Origin: Crocinitomicaceae bacterium
GTDB lineage: Bacteria; Bacteroidota; Bacteroidia; Flavobacteriales_D; Crocinitomicaceae
DNA length: 64,000 nt
Direction of reading: 5' to 3'
Assembly (NCBI GenBank): GCA_020635955.1
Contig: JACJYW010000003.1
Location: forward strand, 620,001-684,000
The notes under the pieces: model-generated
What the model saw: only the letters and a program-made list of their open reading frames with translations
Told to the model about the DNA's origin: nothing
The model's database searches: none
Program-made: the position numbers and the translations under genes
Shown here: piece by piece, positions 43,375 to 52,595 of the stretch
Numbering within the stretch: position 1 is the stretch's first letter
Layout: each line of letters starts with the position of its first letter

Positions 43375-44754
43375 ATGAGCAGAAAAAGATCTTGGGCTGA
43401 ACCTTATAAAATTAAAATGGTCGAGCCTGTGTTTATGACAACCCAAGTAGAGCGTGAGAAATTTATACAAGAAGCCGGTTATAATACTTTTTTACTACGG
43501 TCACGTGACGTTTATATTGACTTACTCACTGATAGTGGTACTTCTGCTATGAGCGATCGACAGTGGGCAGGTATTATGATGGGGGATGAAGCATACGCAG
43601 GTAGTGAAAATTTTTATCACTTGGAATCAACGATTCAAGATTACTATGGATATAAGTTTGTTGTGCCCACACATCAGGGTAGAGGTGCAGAACATCTGAT
43701 TTCACAGATTCTTATAAAAGAAGGAGATTACATTCCAGGCAACATGTATTTCACCACGACCAGGCTCCACCAGGAACTTGCTGGTGGAACTTTTGTTGAT
43801 GTCATAATAGATGAAGCTCACGATCCTGATAGCGAATATCCTTTTAAAGGAAATGTTGATTTGAATAAACTTGAAACGCTGATCAAGGAAAAAGGAGCAG
43901 ATAAAATTCCGTATGTGAGTATAGCCACTACGGTTAATATGGCAGGCGGGCAACCTATTTCAATGAAAAATCTGAGAGAGGTCAGGGCATTAACGGATAA
44001 ATACGGAATCAGAATTGTTCATGATATGACGCGTGTTGCTGAGAACGCTTATATGATAAAATTGTTGGAAGATGGTTTTTCGGAACTCCCTGTTGCCGAT
44101 ATAATTAAAGAGATTTGCTCGTTGACAGATGCTGCAACAATGAGCTCCAAGAAAGATGCACTTGTAAGCATTGGTGGTTTTTTAGCGATAAATGATGAAG
44201 AAATTTTTGCTGAAGCAAGAAATTTGGTCGTTGTTTATGAAGGTTTACACACTTATGGTGGAATGGCTGGAAGAGATATGGAAGCTTTGGCAATTGGAAT
44301 TACGGAATCAGTCCAAGATGATCATATTCGTGCTAGGGTCGGACAAGTTCATTATTTGGGAGAAAAATTAAAGGCCTCAGGCATTCCAATAGTGAATCCA
44401 ATCGGTACTCATGGAATTTTTATTGATGCCAAAAAGTTTTTGCCTCACCTGACACAAGATATGTTTCCTGCGCAGGCTTTGGCTGCTGAGATTTATATAG
44501 ACTCTGGAGTAAGAACAATGGAAAGAGGAATTGTGTCAGCAGGCAGAAACAAAGAAACTGGAGAACACAATTACCCTAACTTGGAGCTGGTAAGATTAAC
44601 AATTCCGAGAAGGGTTTATACTCAGGCCCATATGGATGTTATTGCGGAATCGGTTGAATATGTCTATGAAAACAGGAATTCCATTTCTGGGTTAAAAATG
44701 ATATTTGAACCAAAATATCTTAGGTTTTTCCAAGCACGATTTGAGAAGCTCTAA
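43375..44754 (+). CDS. tpl: Tyrosine phenol-lyase
   Basis: The 459-residue PLP enzyme is closely similar throughout to Citrobacter TPL. It has DLLTDSGTSAMSDRQWAGIMMGDEAYAGSENFYHLE (tyrosine of the active site), PTHQGRGAEH, YFTTTR, MSSKKDALV with the PLP lysine (about 258), and VRTMERGIVSAGRN. The last motif carries the arginine that TPL uses for the phenolic OH, where tryptophanase has VEIGS. It splits tyrosine to phenol, pyruvate and ammonia. Eleven bases separate it from tnaA. The pyruvate could feed nitrate respiration. Confidence 0.9.
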   Translation: MSRKRSWAEPYKIKMVEPVFMTTQVEREKFIQEAGYNTFLLRSRDVYIDLLTDSGTSAMSDRQWAGIMMGDEAYAGSENFYHLESTIQDYYGYKFVVPTHQGRGAEHLISQILIKEGDYIPGNMYFTTTRLHQELAGGTFVDVIIDEAHDPDSEYPFKGNVDLNKLETLIKEKGADKIPYVSIATTVNMAGGQPISMKNLREVRALTDKYGIRIVHDMTRVAENAYMIKLLEDGFSELPVADIIKEICSLTDAATMSSKKDALVSIGGFLAINDEEIFAEARNLVVVYEGLHTYGGMAGRDMEALAIGITESVQDDHIRARVGQVHYLGEKLKASGIPIVNPIGTHGIFIDAKKFLPHLTQDMFPAQALAAEIYIDSGVRTMERGIVSAGRNKETGEHNYPNLELVRLTIPRRVYTQAHMDVIAESVEYVYENRNSISGLKMIFEPKYLRFFQARFEKL

Positions 44755-44765
44755 TTCTATTCGGT

Positions 44766-46142
44766 ATGAAGCATAGGACAATCATTGAACCTTTCAAAAT
44801 TAAATCGGTCGAACCAATAACTCTGAGTACTGAGGAACAACGAGCCGAATTTCTCACAAAGGCTCATTTTAATCCATTTCTTTTGCAGTCAAATCAAGTG
44901 ATAATAGATTTACTCACTGATAGTGGCACTTCAGCTATGAGCGCTGATCAGTGGGCAGGAATCATGAAAGGAGATGAGTCTTATGCAGGCTCAAACTCCT
45001 GGCTTTCAATGGAGAATGCCGTTAAACATCTCACTGGTATGGAATATGTTCTTCCCACCCATCAAGGTCGAGCTGCAGAAAGGATAATATACAGCCATCT
45101 GGGAGGTAAGGGCAAGACATTTATTAGTAATACGCATTTCGATACAACTCGTGCTAACATTGAGTATTCCGGAGCGGATGCTCTGGACATTCCTATTCAA
45201 GAATCCTATAACACTTCTTTGATCCATCCCTTTAAAGGTAACATGGATACTAACAAGTTAAAAGAGTTAATACAAGTAAAGGGAGCTGAAAACATAGGTG
45301 CAGTAATCCTGACAGTTACGAACAACAGCGGAGGTGGGCAACCAGTTAGTATGGCTAATACCAAAGAGGTGAGTCAAATCTGTAAAGAGCATGACATCTT
45401 ACTTTTACTTGATTGTTGTAGAGTAGCAGAAAATGCATACTTCATAAAACACCGTGAAGAAGGATTTGAGAATTATACTTATGAAGAAATTGCACAAGAA
45501 ATGTTCAGTCTGGTTAATGGTGCTGCCATGAGCTCCAAAAAAGATGCTCTTGTAAATATGGGTGGATTTCTATCTCTAAGGGATAAGGAAATAGCAAAAG
45601 AATGTACCAATATGCTTATTATCACTGAAGGATTTTCAACCTATGGTGGTCTATCAGGAAGAGATATGGAGGCACTTGCAATTGGATTAAAAGAAGTTTT
45701 CGATCCAAATTATCTGCACTACAGAATCAGAAGCACCACTTACTTAGGGGAAAAACTGAATGAAATGGGGGTTCCAGTTATGATGCCTATTGGTGGGCAT
45801 GCTGTTTATGTAGATGCCCAAAAATTATATCCTCACATACCTGCTCGCGAATATCCCGGCCAGGCTTTGGCATGTGAGCTTTATTTGAAAGGAGGAATTA
45901 GAACAGTTGAAATAGGATCGGTAATGTTTGGAAAATATGATGATGACAGAAATTTAATTACGGCGCCAATGGAGCTTGTGCGCCTAGCCATCCCAAGAAG
46001 GGTTTATACGCAGAGCCATATTGAATACGTCATTGAAACTTTTGAAGAAATCTTAAAAGATGCAAGCAGTATTAGCGGCTATGAAATAACGGAAGAACCG
46101 AAATTCTTAAGACATTTTACAGCTAAGTTTAAACCACTTTAA
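44766..46142 (+). CDS. tnaA: Tryptophanase
   Basis: The 458-residue PLP-dependent beta-eliminating lyase has PTHQGRAAER, THFDTTRANIEY (Asp of tryptophanase), SSKKDALVNMGG with PLP lysine, and IRTVEIGSVMFG, the tryptophanase version of the specificity loop. It converts tryptophan to indole, pyruvate and ammonia. It is the second gene of a tandem duplication with tpl. No tnaC leader or tnaB transporter is seen. Its TAA overlaps the norB TAA on the other strand (TTAA, 46139-46142). Confidence 0.9.
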   Translation: MKHRTIIEPFKIKSVEPITLSTEEQRAEFLTKAHFNPFLLQSNQVIIDLLTDSGTSAMSADQWAGIMKGDESYAGSNSWLSMENAVKHLTGMEYVLPTHQGRAAERIIYSHLGGKGKTFISNTHFDTTRANIEYSGADALDIPIQESYNTSLIHPFKGNMDTNKLKELIQVKGAENIGAVILTVTNNSGGGQPVSMANTKEVSQICKEHDILLLLDCCRVAENAYFIKHREEGFENYTYEEIAQEMFSLVNGAAMSSKKDALVNMGGFLSLRDKEIAKECTNMLIITEGFSTYGGLSGRDMEALAIGLKEVFDPNYLHYRIRSTTYLGEKLNEMGVPVMMPIGGHAVYVDAQKLYPHIPAREYPGQALACELYLKGGIRTVEIGSVMFGKYDDDRNLITAPMELVRLAIPRRVYTQSHIEYVIETFEEILKDASSISGYEITEEPKFLRHFTAKFKPL

Positions 46143-47488
46143 TCTTTATCCAGGTAAAAGATTTTTGAGCCAAGATCTTTCAACAAATGATAAACTATTA
46201 CTGAAAGACTTAAGAAAATAAATACTCCCGACAATATAAAAATGACAAATATTGTTGATGAATTGTTGTGCAATTGTCCAAACGTGACATCTGAACCTTT
46301 ACTCATCCAAACGGCTTTGTATATTCCACCAACGATTAGAGATATCCAAAAAACGAATAGGGATGCATTAAATACCAGAAAAGCATAATAAACTGAAAGA
46401 TTCTCTTCCCAATTATTAGGATTCAGTTTTTTGACTATATAAGAAACGGATGCCAGTAAAATGCAGGTGTTTATACCTATTGTTGTTCCCATTGAATGTG
46501 CTACCGTAATATGGGTTCCATGTGTATAATAATTTAAAGAAGGAATAGACATTAGAAGTGCTAGAACAATATTTGCAGACACCCAGAATTCACTAGCCAT
46601 TAAGAACCTATAAGTCATGTTATAATACTTGCGTTGAGTCTGACCAAGATTTTTAATAAAAATGTAAACAATGTTTAGGAAGATAATCCATTCTGTCATA
46701 CTTATCACGTAAGCAAAGTATCGTATCCAGGGAGCCGCAGGAACAATATAAGTATGATGTGCCCATCCGAACATTAAGTTAGTTAACCCAAGAAAGTAAA
46801 AGAAGAAAACTTTTTTTCCTCGAGCAAGACCGTCATCATTTTTCATTTTCGACATTAGGAAAATTGCCGTTCCATAAACCAACATATTCCAGCTGCCAAC
46901 GAATGAACCGTAAGATTTCCATTGTATGGTTAAATCCTTGATATAATCACTTCTGATATCAGTAAATGCCCAGAAATGGGCTTCAGTGAGATGAAAGATC
47001 ATAAACAAAATCCCGGTTCCCCACATCCAATAATAGACGGGACCTTCTTTGATTTTTTTCCAAACCGAGCCAAAATAGTTAATCCCAAAAAAGACCCACC
47101 CTATTAAAACAGGGACAATTAGCACAGGCAAGAATTCCAGGTACTCTCTGCCTCCCAAAACACCAAAAAAATAACAGACATAAATTGTTATTCCCATTAT
47201 TAGAAATAGGATTAAATGAATTTTGATTAATGTATTTGAAAAGAATTCGACTTTTTCTATATTTTTTAAATAAAAATATATCCCACCTGTGGCAGTTAAA
47301 ACGATCCAAGCAACAGCACTGGTTGTATGCATTGGGCGCAGTCTATTAAAAGGCAAAACTTCTTTCAGTAAATCTGGATTAATATATACGAACGAAATAA
47401 TCATTCCGATTAAGGCAGCAATTAATAGGGCAATCAATCCAAAAATTATGAATAAAACAGAGCTGTTTAAATTTGATTTTTTGATCAT
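46139..47488 (-). CDS. norB: Nitric oxide reductase large subunit (NorB-like), non-canonical active site
   Basis: The heme-copper family protein has 449 residues and about 12 helices. Low-spin heme ligands are PMHTTSAVAW (about 53) and the histidine pair in NYYTHGTHITVAH (about 325-334). Two metal-site histidines lie in GWAHHTYIVPAAPW (about 245). The helix that in cNOR carries HLWVEGVWE (third FeB histidine and glutamate) instead reads SYGSFVGSWNM, without either. A histidine/glutamate cluster (FHLTEAHFW) lies one helix earlier. It reduces NO to N2O with electrons from NorC, if active. Starts in ATGA overlap with norC. Confidence 0.8.
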   Translation of the reverse strand: MIKKSNLNSSVLFIIFGLIALLIAALIGMIISFVYINPDLLKEVLPFNRLRPMHTTSAVAWIVLTATGGIYFYLKNIEKVEFFSNTLIKIHLILFLIMGITIYVCYFFGVLGGREYLEFLPVLIVPVLIGWVFFGINYFGSVWKKIKEGPVYYWMWGTGILFMIFHLTEAHFWAFTDIRSDYIKDLTIQWKSYGSFVGSWNMLVYGTAIFLMSKMKNDDGLARGKKVFFFYFLGLTNLMFGWAHHTYIVPAAPWIRYFAYVISMTEWIIFLNIVYIFIKNLGQTQRKYYNMTYRFLMASEFWVSANIVLALLMSIPSLNYYTHGTHITVAHSMGTTIGINTCILLASVSYIVKKLNPNNWEENLSVYYAFLVFNASLFVFWISLIVGGIYKAVWMSKGSDVTFGQLHNNSSTIFVIFILSGVFIFLSLSVIVYHLLKDLGSKIFYLDKD

Positions 47489-47910
47489 TTATATTTTATT
47501 TTAACCCAGCCATCTTTGCTAAATTCGGCATACTGGTTCGGATAATACCCAGTTGCATCTACATGAGCAAAAAAAGCAATTAGTGCATCTTTTTCTTGTT
47601 CAGTAAAATCAAATTTTGGCATGGATTTGACTCCGCTGTTCAAAAATGATCTAGCATATATCTCCCCTTTTTGAGGGTTAGAAATAACATTTGTTAAATC
47701 TGGTCCAAGATATCCCCCTAAGCCATATAATTGATGACATGCCGTACAGTTGTTGTTCTGCCAAATCTGCTCTCCCTCAATTGCCAAATTTGACATGTGG
47801 GGTGCAGATGATGAGGAAGTGCCCTTACCGAAATATAGATAACAACTATAGGCAATGAAGATGCCTATTAATGTGCTTAAAACTATAAAGTTCCAGGTGC
47901 TATTTTTCAT
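47485..47910 (-). CDS. norC: Nitric oxide reductase cytochrome c subunit (NorC-like)
   Basis: ATG 47910 gives 141 residues: an N-terminal membrane anchor (FIVLSTLIGIFIAYSCYLYF) and a monoheme cytochrome c domain with CTACHQ (about 55), YLGPDLTNV and the methionine ligand in SGVKSMPKFDF. The C-terminal helix ALIAFFAHVDATGYYP is typical of NorC. It passes electrons to NorB. TATTTTTG (47926-47933, minus strand) is a perfect -7, so the longer TTG-start frame is unlikely. Confidence 0.9.
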   Translation of the reverse strand: MKNSTWNFIVLSTLIGIFIAYSCYLYFGKGTSSSSAPHMSNLAIEGEQIWQNNNCTACHQLYGLGGYLGPDLTNVISNPQKGEIYARSFLNSGVKSMPKFDFTEQEKDALIAFFAHVDATGYYPNQYAEFSKDGWVKIKYK

Positions 47911-47957
47911 TGGTCTTATTGATTTCAAAAATACACCTATGAGCTATGGGTAAAAAA

Positions 47958-47969
47958 TGATTTACATCA
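47958..47969. promoter_or_regulatory. FNR/DNR-type site, norCB
   Basis: TGATTTACATCA, a perfect match. Its centre is 41-42 bases from the start predicted from TATTTTTG. It is the most direct link of the site to nitric oxide metabolism. Confidence 0.85.
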
Positions 47970-48056
47970 TATAAATGCAATCGAAAATTGTTGAAATTTG
48001 GTCTGAGTGTTAATCATAAAATGCTTGAGCCTATTACTTAATATTGAAGTGGAAAA

Positions 48057-50114
48057 ATGCTAATCGAAAAGCTAATTAATCCTGAAAGCATAGTAGTTGT
48101 AGGAGGATCAAACGATATTCGTAAACCAGGCGGAAAAATCTTAAAAAATCTCCTTCAATCTAATTATCAAGGGCATTTGCATGTTTTAAATCCCAGTCAA
48201 AAAGAGGTTCAAGGATTAGAATCCTTTCAAAGTATAAATGATCTTCCAAATGTTGATCTTGCAATAATTGTTATTCCTGCAACCATTTGCTTAGAGACGA
48301 TTAAAGTACTAGCTTATGAAAAGGAAACTAAGGCATTCATTATTATATCTTCTGGCTTCGCTGAACTAGGTGAAGACGGAAAAGCGATAGAGAAAGATAT
48401 TGTGCAGGTTGTGAACGAGGTTGATGGTTGCCTCGTAGGGCCAAATTGTATAGGTGTTTTAAATATAAATTATGCAGGTGTATTTACTACTCCCTTGCCA
48501 GAACTAAGTTCAGATGGTTGTGACTTAATTTCTTCATCTGGTGCCACTGCTGTGTTCATTATGGAAGCAGGGATGATTGTTGGATTAAAATTTAACAGTA
48601 TATACTCCGTTGGTAACGCAGCACAAATTGGGATAGAAGAAATACTTGAGATAATGGATGAAAAATATGTCGAAGGTAAAGATTCCAAAATCAAGTTACT
48701 TTATATTGAGTCGCTTCGAGATCCTATAAAATTTCTGAAACACACCAGGTCCCTTATAAAAAAAGGGGTAAAAATTGCCGCAATCAAATCCGGCACCACT
48801 GACGTTGGCATTAGAGCAGCTGCGTCTCACACAGGAGCAATGGCAAGCTCAGATAAAATGATACGGGCCTTGTTTGAAAAAGCAGGTATTGTTTATTGTT
48901 CGAGTAGAAAAGAACTAATAAGTATAGCATCAATATTCAACTACAAACCACTGCAGGGTAAAAGAATAGCGATAATAACTCATGCAGGAGGATCAGCCGT
49001 AATGTTGGCTGATGCACTTTCAAGTGGTGGTCTTGAAGTACCTGCTATAGAAGGAGAAAATGCGGATAAACTTTTGAATTATCTTGATAAAGGTTCCTCA
49101 GTTTCTAATCCCATTGATTTTTTAGCTACAGGAACCGCAGAACAGTTAGGAATAATTATCGACTACTGTGAGCATAAATTTGACCACATTGATGCTATGG
49201 TAGTTGTATTTGGAAGTCCAGGTTTGTTTGATGTTGAAAATGTCTACAACGTGTTAAGTGTCAAATTGGACATTTGTTCTAAACCTATTTACCCGGTACT
49301 ACCATCATTGATAAATGCTAATGATGAAATTCAAGGGTTTCTGTCTCAAGGACATGTCAATTTTCCTGATGAAGTCGTTCTGGGCAATGCCTTGTCTCAC
49401 GTATTTCATACAAGGAAACCAAATGATTTGGAAGAAAGCTCAATAGAAATCAATAAACAAGCCATTCGCGATATTATTGAAAATGGACAAAATGGATTTT
49501 TGCATCCCCAACAGGTAAGTAAAATCCTGGACGCAATCGGAATCAATCGTACAAAAGAGTCTATCGTTGATTCTGAAGAGCAGCTTATTAGTGAACTTCG
49601 AAATTTCAACTACCCAATTGTGATGAAATGTGTGGGTCCAATACACAAATCAGATTTTGCCGGTGTTGTACTGGGTATTGTGGATCAGCATCAAGCCCTT
49701 TCCACTTATCATGCGCTGATGAAAATTGAAAACGCTTCAGCAGTGATGATACAAGCAAGTCAAAGGGGTATTGAGCTTTATGTAGGAGCTGTAAAAGAAG
49801 ATAATTTCGGACATGCAGTTTTGTGTGGTATCGGGGGAGTATTTATTGAAGTTTTGAATGATGTTTCAATGGCATTAACACCGATTTATGAGACTGAAGC
49901 AAGGAGCATGTTGCTCAAATTAAAAGGTTATCAAGTTTTCAAAGGAATAAGAGGAAAAGAAGCTGTCAACGAAGAATTAATGGTAGAGGTTATCAGGCGG
50001 ATTTCTTTGTTGGTAGAAGTAGCTCCTGAAATTGTTGAAATTGATCTAAATCCATTGATGGGAACAAAAGACTACATTATTTCTGTTGATGCCAGAATAA
50101 GGATTGAAAAATGA
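48057..50114 (+). CDS. ADP-forming acyl-CoA (acetyl-CoA) synthetase, fused subunits
   Basis: The protein has 685 residues. A CoA-binding Rossmann domain is at about 1-130 (VVVGGSNDIRKPGGKILKNL). A succinyl-CoA ligase-like domain holds the phospho-histidine in ASHTGAMASSD (about 258). An ATP-grasp domain is at about 460-685 (YPIVMKCVGPIHKSDFAGV, EIDLNPLM). The enzyme makes ATP from acyl-CoA, ADP and phosphate. Next to tpl and tnaA it could draw energy from pyruvate-derived acyl-CoA. It shares an ATGA overlap with nadA, an unusual pairing. Confidence 0.88.
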   Translation: MLIEKLINPESIVVVGGSNDIRKPGGKILKNLLQSNYQGHLHVLNPSQKEVQGLESFQSINDLPNVDLAIIVIPATICLETIKVLAYEKETKAFIIISSGFAELGEDGKAIEKDIVQVVNEVDGCLVGPNCIGVLNINYAGVFTTPLPELSSDGCDLISSSGATAVFIMEAGMIVGLKFNSIYSVGNAAQIGIEEILEIMDEKYVEGKDSKIKLLYIESLRDPIKFLKHTRSLIKKGVKIAAIKSGTTDVGIRAAASHTGAMASSDKMIRALFEKAGIVYCSSRKELISIASIFNYKPLQGKRIAIITHAGGSAVMLADALSSGGLEVPAIEGENADKLLNYLDKGSSVSNPIDFLATGTAEQLGIIIDYCEHKFDHIDAMVVVFGSPGLFDVENVYNVLSVKLDICSKPIYPVLPSLINANDEIQGFLSQGHVNFPDEVVLGNALSHVFHTRKPNDLEESSIEINKQAIRDIIENGQNGFLHPQQVSKILDAIGINRTKESIVDSEEQLISELRNFNYPIVMKCVGPIHKSDFAGVVLGIVDQHQALSTYHALMKIENASAVMIQASQRGIELYVGAVKEDNFGHAVLCGIGGVFIEVLNDVSMALTPIYETEARSMLLKLKGYQVFKGIRGKEAVNEELMVEVIRRISLLVEVAPEIVEIDLNPLMGTKDYIISVDARIRIEK

Positions 50115-51037
50115 ATAATCTAGCCGAAAAAATCAGCCAATTAAAAAAGGAGAAAAATGCCGTAATTCTTGCACATTATTACCAGGAGACTGAAATTCAA
50201 GATGTTGCTGATTATGTAGGCGACAGTCTTGGATTATCACAAAAAGCAGCTGAGATCAATGCAGATATTATAGTTTTTGCCGGTGTTCATTTCATGGCGG
50301 AAACCGCTAAAATTCTAAATCCGGATAAAAAAGTTTTGTTGCCCGATCTTGAGGCGGGATGCTCTTTGGCTGATTCTTGTTCTCCTGAAGCTTTCAAAGA
50401 ATTCATTGATAGATATCCTGATCATTTAGTTATAACCTATATCAACTGCTCTGCTGAAGTAAAAGCTATGAGTGATATTGTTTGTACCTCATCAAATGCT
50501 CTCAAAATTGTCAACTCAATTCCTGAAAACAGGCCTATTATATTTGCCCCGGATCAAAACCTTGGTAGATACATAATCAGTCAAACAGGAAGAAATATGA
50601 TGCTTTGGACAGGTGAATGTGTTGTACATACAGCCTTTTCAATTGAGAAGCTTATAGATGTACATAAAGAGCATCCGGATGCTAAAATTATTGCGCATCC
50701 AGAATCTGAAGAACATATTTTGAAAGTTGCTTCATTTATAGGTTCCACGGCTGCCTTGATTAATCATGTTAAATCAAATGTCCACGATAAATTTATAGTG
50801 GCAACTGAAGCAGGAATTCTTCATAAAATGCAGCAAGAGGTACCGGATAAAAAATTGATTCCGGCTCCTGCAAAAGAAGATAATACTTGTGCCTGTAGTG
50901 AATGCGGATATATGAAGGTCAATACCCTGCAAAAGTTACACGATTGTCTTATAAACGAATCCCCAGAAATTATACTGTCTGAAGAATTAATTGAAAAAGC
51001 ATTAATTCCAATCAAAAGAATGTTAGATATATCATAA
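50111..51037 (+). CDS. nadA: Quinolinate synthase NadA
   Basis: The protein has 308 residues with the NadA start (NAVILAHYYQETEIQDVADYVGDSLGLS). The three [4Fe-4S] cysteines are in YINCSAEVKA... with DIVCTSSNA, in GECVVHTAF and in CACSECGYM. It condenses iminoaspartate with dihydroxyacetone phosphate to quinolinate for NAD synthesis. Starts in ATGA overlap with the synthetase and is followed four bases later by nadB. Confidence 0.95.
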   Translation: MNNLAEKISQLKKEKNAVILAHYYQETEIQDVADYVGDSLGLSQKAAEINADIIVFAGVHFMAETAKILNPDKKVLLPDLEAGCSLADSCSPEAFKEFIDRYPDHLVITYINCSAEVKAMSDIVCTSSNALKIVNSIPENRPIIFAPDQNLGRYIISQTGRNMMLWTGECVVHTAFSIEKLIDVHKEHPDAKIIAHPESEEHILKVASFIGSTAALINHVKSNVHDKFIVATEAGILHKMQQEVPDKKLIPAPAKEDNTCACSECGYMKVNTLQKLHDCLINESPEIILSEELIEKALIPIKRMLDIS

Positions 51038-51041
51038 TAAC

Positions 51042-52595
51042 ATGGAAGTTGATTTTCTAGTCATAGGATCTGGCTTGGCAGGCTTAACATATGTTATAAA
51101 AGTTGCGGAAAAGTTTCCAGACAAAAAAGTGCTCGTTGTCGCCAAAGGAGGACAGGAAGATTCCAATACACACTTTGCACAAGGAGGAGTTGCAATTGTC
51201 CAACTTGAAAGTGACTCTTTTGAGAAACATGTTCAGGATACTCTGACCGCCGGTGACGGATTGTGTGATGAAAAAATTGTACGAATGGTCATTAGAGAAG
51301 GACCTAGTTGTTTATCAGATTTGGTGAATTGGGGTGTGGATTTCGATAAAGATTCAAAGGGTCAATATGACCTGGGAAAAGAAGGAGGACATTCTCAAAA
51401 CAGAGTCGTTCACCATAAAGATATTACAGGTGAAGAAATATCCAGAGCGCTCATTGAAAGATTGGATCAGTTAAATAATGTCAAATATCTTACCGAACAT
51501 TTCGCGATTGACCTGATTACGGAACATCATTTTGAACCAAGGACAATATCTGATTCAGTAACTTGTTATGGCGCTTATATTCTCAATGAAATAAATGACC
51601 AAATTATTACCGTAAGATCAGGAATAACCGTATTGGCAACGGGAGGTATAGGTCAAATTTATAAACAGACGACTAATCCGTTGATAGCAACCGGAGATGG
51701 AATAGCTATGGCCTACAGAGCAAAAGCTAACATTAAAGATCTGGAATTTGTGCAGTTCCACCCCACAGCTTTGTACGACCCGAAAGAATCTCCTTCTTTT
51801 CTTATATCAGAAGCTGTAAGAGGTGCTGGGGCAATTCTCAGAACTATTGATGGACGAGCATTTATGCAAGACTATGACCCAAGAGCAGATCTCGCTCCAA
51901 GGGACATTGTCGCCAGGGCAATAGACACTGAGCTAAAAAACAGAGGTGACAATTATGTGCTATTAGATTGTACCTTCATTGACAATGATACTTTTTCAAC
52001 CCATTTTCCTAACATCAAATCAAGGTGTCTGGAATCAGGAATTGATGTTCATGAATCTCCAATTCCTGTTTCTCCTGCAGCGCATTATGTTTGCGGTGGA
52101 ATTTCGGTAGATGAATACGGGCAGACCTCTATTCGTAATTTATTTGCATGTGGGGAATGTTCCAGAACCGGATTACACGGTGGAAATCGTTTAGCTTCTA
52201 ATTCATTACTAGAAGCGTTCGTGTTTGGGGAAAGAGCTGCCTCTCAATCATCCAAATTGATTGAAAAGGTAGATTTAAAAATCACGGCACCAAATTGGAA
52301 GTCTACAGGAACTGTTACGTCAAAAGAGCAAATACTAATCTCACATAATAGAAATGAATTACGTGAAATTATGCAAAATTATGTTGGGATTGTGCGATCA
52401 AATGAACGACTGGAACGAGCTCTCAAAAGACTTAAATTGATCTATTTGGAAACGGAAGGCCTATACAAAAAAGAAAAAATCTCTGTTGAGTTGTGTGAGC
52501 TCAGGAATATGATCGCCGTGGCATATTTAGTAGTTACTTTATCCCAAAAAAGGTTAGAAAATTGTGGTGGTTATTATAATATTGATCTTAAATAA
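51042..52595 (+). CDS. nadB: L-aspartate oxidase NadB
   Basis: The 517-residue flavoprotein has an FAD-binding GSGLAGLTYVIKVA (about 9) and THFAQGGVAIV. GQIYKQTTNPLIATGDGIAMAYRA, EFVQFHPTALY, the active-site RADLAPRDIVARAID and GLHGGNRLASNSLLEAFVFG follow. It oxidises aspartate to iminoaspartate for NadA and can use fumarate or O2 as acceptor, fitting an organism that lives with and without oxygen. The 3' end overlaps the convergent ctaA by 8 bases. Confidence 0.95.
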   Translation: MEVDFLVIGSGLAGLTYVIKVAEKFPDKKVLVVAKGGQEDSNTHFAQGGVAIVQLESDSFEKHVQDTLTAGDGLCDEKIVRMVIREGPSCLSDLVNWGVDFDKDSKGQYDLGKEGGHSQNRVVHHKDITGEEISRALIERLDQLNNVKYLTEHFAIDLITEHHFEPRTISDSVTCYGAYILNEINDQIITVRSGITVLATGGIGQIYKQTTNPLIATGDGIAMAYRAKANIKDLEFVQFHPTALYDPKESPSFLISEAVRGAGAILRTIDGRAFMQDYDPRADLAPRDIVARAIDTELKNRGDNYVLLDCTFIDNDTFSTHFPNIKSRCLESGIDVHESPIPVSPAAHYVCGGISVDEYGQTSIRNLFACGECSRTGLHGGNRLASNSLLEAFVFGERAASQSSKLIEKVDLKITAPNWKSTGTVTSKEQILISHNRNELREIMQNYVGIVRSNERLERALKRLKLIYLETEGLYKKEKISVELCELRNMIAVAYLVVTLSQKRLENCGGYYNIDLK

